Assembly (NCBI GenBank): GCA_003531115.1
Contig: DQHT01000064.1
Coordinates: 1 to 9,861, forward strand
Origin: Bacteroidota bacterium
Lineage (GTDB): Bacteria; Bacteroidota; Bacteroidia; UBA8524
Direction of reading: 5' to 3'
DNA: 9,861 nt
Shown here piece by piece: positions 6,437 through 9,861 of the stretch (position 1 is its first letter; each line of letters begins with the position of its first letter). The notes below the pieces were generated by a model. That model ran no database searches and was not told the DNA's origin. It saw only the letters and a list, made by a program, of their open reading frames with translations. The position numbers and the translations under genes were made by a program.

Positions 6437-7477
6437 TTAAAAAGCCCGAATGGCACGTACACTACAAGTACTAGTCTTATCGATGACGAATGAGTAGCCA
6501 AGACCGAAGGTGAAGTAAAATGCTAGGTTTGAATCGTTCTCCGTACTACACCAATAGTTGGTAATATTTGATAATAATGTGTAACTGCCCGCATTAAGGG
6601 CATTGTTTGCATGAAAGCGGTTGTGCCATAATATCCCTAACTCATCAATGGAAGGTAAATACCAGTCTGTAAAACCGCCCGTTGAAAGCCCTTGGCAATA
6701 GTTTTTTGCAGTACTACCGGTCATTAGCCCCATATTATATACCCCATCCCAGCTTCGGGTGGCATTGGTAGTTGTACCACTACTTTGCCATTCTGCGGCG
6801 CTTTCACCCGGGTTAACAATTAATCCGTGTTGGTTACCATCACTACCAGTATAAATGTAAAATACAATGCCTCCAAGAGTGTCTTGCCCCAAATAGAAAT
6901 TATTAGATGAACCTCCACCTATTGCACTTATGGTGTTTCCCACTATGCTAATGTTAGTACCTGCTGTTAGTTGGTCTTGTTTATTGTTCCAATAAGTAGT
7001 GTCCGTTCCTGTAATGCCACTGGCAATGGATGATGCAAATATTGGGTCGGTTTCGGTTACACCTCCCGTTAAAGTTTCAGCGGTTTTAGCATGCAAAGCA
7101 TAAGGTACACTCAATAATTGGCTGGTTCCGCTAATTGTATAATTTGTTCCGCCACCTGGGTCGGTTTCCGTTTTTATAAAATAGGGACCAGCAGACCAAT
7201 CGATGCTTGCAAAAGTTCCGGAAACAACTGTTCCTGTTCCTATTTCTAAACTTACCAAACCGTTCATATTGGTAGTTGGAGCTTGTTTTTCTATATAAAC
7301 AGCTACACCAGAAACAGCCCCTTGCAATATGCTTAATTGCATACCAACTACCTTGTTGCTTACCAGTGCATTTCCTGCATCTCTCACTACTGCCTGGTAG
7401 CTCATTTTTTCGGGGGATTGTGCAAATGCAGTTGCTGTTAGTGCTACTGCTGCTACTAAGATGTATAATTTCTTCAT
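6437..7477 (-). CDS. Secreted DUF1566 (Lcl/FISUMP-like) surface protein
   Basis: A 346-aa exported protein. A signal peptide spans residues 1-20 (MKKLYILVAAVALTATAFAQ, cleavage likely after AFAQ). Residues 24-130 form an N-terminal module widespread in Bacteroidota secreted proteins, seen in SYQAVVRDAGNALV, GLVSLEIGTG, IDWSAGPYFIKTETDPGG and QLLSVPYALHA. A low-complexity linker (141-186, TETDPIFA, WNNKQDQLTAGTNISI) resembles tail-fibre-like spacers. The C-terminal half (about 195-346) looks like DUF1566, with GGIVFYIY, RSWDGVYNMGLMTG, AKNYCQGLSTGGFTDWYLPS and a final CSVRAIRAF. DUF1566-type domains occur in secreted or surface proteins of unclear function. There is no T9SS sorting domain at its end. 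It starts 6 nt after the upstream gene's stop, so it is likely the last gene of the envelope operon. No function is assigned beyond secretion. Confidence 0.88.
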   Translation of the reverse strand: MKKLYILVAAVALTATAFAQSPEKMSYQAVVRDAGNALVSNKVVGMQLSILQGAVSGVAVYIEKQAPTTNMNGLVSLEIGTGTVVSGTFASIDWSAGPYFIKTETDPGGGTNYTISGTSQLLSVPYALHAKTAETLTGGVTETDPIFASSIASGITGTDTTYWNNKQDQLTAGTNISIVGNTISAIGGGSSNNFYLGQDTLGGIVFYIYTGSDGNQHGLIVNPGESAAEWQSSGTTTNATRSWDGVYNMGLMTGSTAKNYCQGLSTGGFTDWYLPSIDELGILWHNRFHANNALNAGSYTLLSNITNYWCSTENDSNLAFYFTFGLGYSFVIDKTSTCSVRAIRAF

Positions 7478-7483
7478 TGGAGT

Positions 7484-7966
7484 TTAATTTTTTACGATGC
7501 TGAATGTTTTTATTAATGTGATATTGTCGAGCAAACTCAAGAGGTAGGTGCCAGCTGGCAAGTCCTGAAGACTAATTGTTGTACTGCAATAAACGACTTG
7601 ATTGCTGTCCAGTAATTTCCCTTGCATATCATACAATTGATACGTGAGCTTTTCATTGTTGTAATTACCAATGTTAAGCATAATGGCATTATTGGTAGGG
7701 TTAGGGTAGACAACCAGTTCCAGGCTAATTTCTGTTATATCTATTCCTACAGAGGTAGAGATTTCGTAGGGTTGTTGAACACCTTGTGCTGCCGAACCAG
7801 TGGTTCCTGAGTTTGTAGAATATACAGTTTGTCCAACTGTGTAACTAGACGATCCTCCTACTCCCATGGCATTCCCTCCTGTGGCCGGCAGGGTTTCCTG
7901 GGCGTGTAACCCGGCTGTTGCGAGGAGCACAACCAGGGCTGTTGCTGTTATTCTTGCGTGTATCAT
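7484..7966 (-). CDS. Short T9SS type A sorting-domain protein (160 aa)
   Basis: A small exported protein with three visible parts. Residues 1-23 are a signal peptide (ALVVLLATAGLHAQ before cleavage). Residues 27-70 are a Gly/Ser/Thr-rich module (ATGGNAMGVGGSSSYTVGQT, then GSAAQGVQQPYEIS) of a kind common at the N-terminus of Bacteroidota T9SS cargo. Residues 80-160 are a type A T9SS C-terminal sorting domain: VVYPNP (85-90), YQLYDMQGKLLDSN (109-122), ISLQDLPAGTYLLSLLDN (131-148) and a final KTFSIVKN. The sorting domain directs export across the outer membrane and attachment to the surface. There is almost no room for an enzymatic cargo domain, so it may be structural, a spacer or an adhesin-like stub. 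It sits between the PorE-like gene (32-nt gap) and the DUF1566 gene (6-nt gap), all on one strand. Confidence 0.9.
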   Translation of the reverse strand: MIHARITATALVVLLATAGLHAQETLPATGGNAMGVGGSSSYTVGQTVYSTNSGTTGSAAQGVQQPYEISTSVGIDITEISLELVVYPNPTNNAIMLNIGNYNNEKLTYQLYDMQGKLLDSNQVVYCSTTISLQDLPAGTYLLSLLDNITLIKTFSIVKN

Positions 7967-7998
7967 GTTTAGGGTTTAATTCGTTAAGCATTTAAATA

Positions 7999-9836
7999 TT
8001 ATGGACAAGTCGTACAGGTCACAATCTTAAATTCCGTCCTTCGGTTTTCCTGGTGTTTTATTTCCGTACATTCCACGCCGTCAATACATTCATTGACGGG
8101 TTTGGTTTCTCCATAGCCTTTGGGATAGATCCGTGTTTCAGAAATACCTTTGGCGATCAGGTAAGCAAGGGCAGCATCGGCACGGCATTGCGATAACTGG
8201 GTATTGTATTCCAGGCTTCCCCGGCTATCGGTATGCGACGACAGTTCGATGATCATATCCGGATAATCCTGCATAAGTTTTACCAGCCTGTCCAGCTCTT
8301 CGGCTGAACGGGGTTTTATATCACATTTGTCATAGTCGTAATAGATCTTGTCAAGCCGGATTACGGCCTGAGCTGTGGGTTGTTGCATGCTCAGGGTGAT
8401 CTTTACATAGAGGTCTTTGCTGCGGTCCAACCCTTTGGTGGTTTCATAAATGGCCTCGCTGCTCAGCCATTTCGGCTTTTGCCCGTAAATTTTGTAATCG
8501 CTTGCTTGTTCCAGCTGAAAAAAGAATTTGCCGTCTTCCCCTGTGATCACAGAAGTTGTTTTATTCAAGGTAAGGTTTTCGCAAATCACCGTAACCCCGG
8601 GTACCGGAGGACCGCCGATGGTATTTACTGTAATCCCCGAAAGGGTAAATCTCGGGTCATTATGGGTCAGGGTTTTTTCAATTAAAGGTTTGGTGAACTC
8701 ATTGCTTGAAATCTGATCAAAGGTGGTGGTGATATCATTCAACATGCCCTGAACACGGTAGTTGTTGGTGGGCAGATCTTCTACGGTCAAAAGGCCATCC
8801 ATATCCGTCATGCCTTTAAACACGATATTATTTTTATCATCTGTTATGCTTACGGATACATAAGGCAAAGGGATGGACGTGTACTTGTCTCTGACGGTTA
8901 TTTTAATGACACTGGGTGTGGCCTTTATTTTCCGGGTGAAATAGGCAATATCATCTGTTTCCGGTGATCCAAAGCGGTTGGTGCTGAAATAGCCACTCTC
9001 AAGTTTGGTATTGGAGCATAATGAAAAGTCATCATAAACGGAATTGATAGGCGCCTTCACATTTACCGGTGCAGTAAATACGCCATCCTCCCTGATTGAT
9101 TTGAAAATGTCCAAACCACCCAGTCCCGGTAATCCATCCGATGAAAAATACAGGTTACCTTCCGCGTCAAATCCGGGAAATAGTTCGTTTTCTGAAGTGT
9201 TGAGCGCGGTCATGTTGATCGGGTCCGACCAGGTATTGTCATCGCGCAGGAGCACATAATAGAGGTCCATTTTCCCTTTGCCTCCCGGTATGTCTGAGGT
9301 GAAAACCAGCATTTTCCCATCCATACTCAAAGCAGGATGCGCCAGGTTATAGGTGCTGTTATTGAACCTGAATCTGTCGCTTATTTCCCATTTGCCATTA
9401 TTCAATAGGGCCGACGTGATCTGTAATTTCCGTGTATTGACCTCCTTTTCCTTCAGGCTGTTTTTATTGACTGTAGTAAAATAGAGGGTCTTGCCATCTG
9501 GCGATAAGGTGGCCGGTCCATCGTTATAGGGCGTCATCATTTCTCCTGCAAAGGGAAGGAGCGTGTTTAACTCGAGGTCGACCAGGTAAATTTTGGTAAA
9601 ACCCCTGCCGGTCCAATCGTTTTTTTCTCCCTCCAACGATTCAGAAGTAACAATAAGTCCGCCTTGGTAGAACATGGGTGAAAAAACCGATTGGGTATAC
9701 CGTTCGGTTTTATTGCTAACCGTATACGCGTCCTTATCCGCCATGAGTTCATCATACATGTCGATGGACCGGATCAGGTTCTCTGCTTTTTCTCCCGGAG
9801 CTTTAGTCTGGTACTGCAGCGCGTAGAGCCGTGCTT
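7999..9836 (-). CDS. PorE-like OmpA-family protein (PD40 propeller, regulatory domains, OmpA), 5'-partial
   Basis: A large envelope protein. Residues are numbered from the ATG at 9757-9759. About 20-278 is a WD40-like (PD40) beta-propeller, with repeats such as LSPDGKTLYFTT (85-96), LSMDGKMLVFTSD (144-156) and FDAEGNLYFSSDGLPG (197-212). Two carboxypeptidase-regulatory-like beta-sandwich domains follow (about 284-345 and 371-455). An OmpA peptidoglycan-binding domain (463-586) ends it, with IYYDYDK, SSHTDSRG and the QENRRTEF arginine pair. This order matches PorE of Porphyromonas, which links the T9SS to peptidoglycan and also has N-terminal TPRs. Related OmpA/PD40 proteins are numerous in Bacteroidota, so a T9SS role is inferred. 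The frame stays open upstream of the ATG (..EARLYALQYQTKAPGEKAEN..) to the contig-end fold-back, so the true start is missing and that ATG is internal. The in-frame TAG at 9847-9849 lies in the suspected artefact. Confidence 0.88.
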
Positions 9837-9861
9837 CAGTACCAGACTAAAGCTCCGGGAG
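9792..9861. repeat. Perfect 25-bp fold-back at contig end, probable artefact
   Basis: The arm 9792-9816 and the arm 9837-9861 are exact reverse complements (25 of 25), separated by a 20-bp loop (9817-9836). The right arm ends exactly at the last base of the window. The left arm is coding for the OmpA-family protein, and the reading frame stays open through the loop, then hits TAG inside the right arm. A perfect fold-back ending at a contig terminus inside a gene is typical of inverted chimeras or assembly-graph ends rather than biology. A real hairpin or terminator inside a coding frame is less likely. Confidence 0.85.

Noticed and set aside
8380..8685. 101-codon plus-strand frame opposite the OmpA-family gene
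   Set aside because: It is fully antisense to clear regulatory-like and OmpA-type domains and has no family features.

Overview
The window looks like a contig from a Bacteroidota (Bacteroidetes) genome of moderate GC content. Four things point there: a protein ending in a type IX secretion (T9SS) sorting domain; a secreted protein with the Bacteroidota 'SYQAVVRD ... QLLSVPYALHA' N-terminal module; a large beta-propeller/carboxypeptidase-regulatory/OmpA protein resembling PorE; and TAnnTTTG-type -7 promoter elements. No rRNA, tRNA, CRISPR array, insertion sequence or phage gene was seen.

Region 1 (1-3797, plus strand) is a tightly packed molybdenum cofactor operon. It holds a moaC-moaB/mog fusion whose N-terminus is cut by the contig edge, then moaA, moeA and a TSUP (TauE/SafE) membrane transporter. 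The genes overlap by 11 nt and 1 nt and are then separated by 9 nt, so they are almost certainly co-transcribed and translationally coupled. MoaA and the MoaC domain make cPMP from GTP. The MogA/Cnx1G-like half adenylylates molybdopterin, and MoeA inserts molybdate. The molybdopterin synthase subunits (MoaD, MoaE) are not here and may lie upstream.

Region 2 (3927-5738, minus strand) is a hipBA toxin-antitoxin module with intact kinase motifs. It is preceded in the same direction by a 50-aa basic small ORF. The short gap between the small ORF and hipB is almost wholly occupied by a 64-bp interrupted dyad. This dyad contains the candidate hipB -7 element and the hipB start codon, and is the most interesting non-coding structure in the window.

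Region 3 (5739-6413, plus strand) has an AT-rich leader with a candidate promoter and one acidic, probably helical protein of unknown function.

Region 4 (6437-9861, minus strand) is a surface/envelope gene cluster read right to left. It contains a PorE-like OmpA-family protein (5' end missing), a 160-aa mini-cargo with a T9SS sorting domain, and a secreted DUF1566/FISUMP-like protein. Gaps of 32 nt and 6 nt suggest one operon.

The last 70 bp (9792-9861) form a perfect 25-bp fold-back at the contig end. It interrupts an otherwise open reading frame and is best read as an assembly or amplification artefact. I see no clearly new multi-gene system. The best leads are the hipB dyad and the small ORF beside it.
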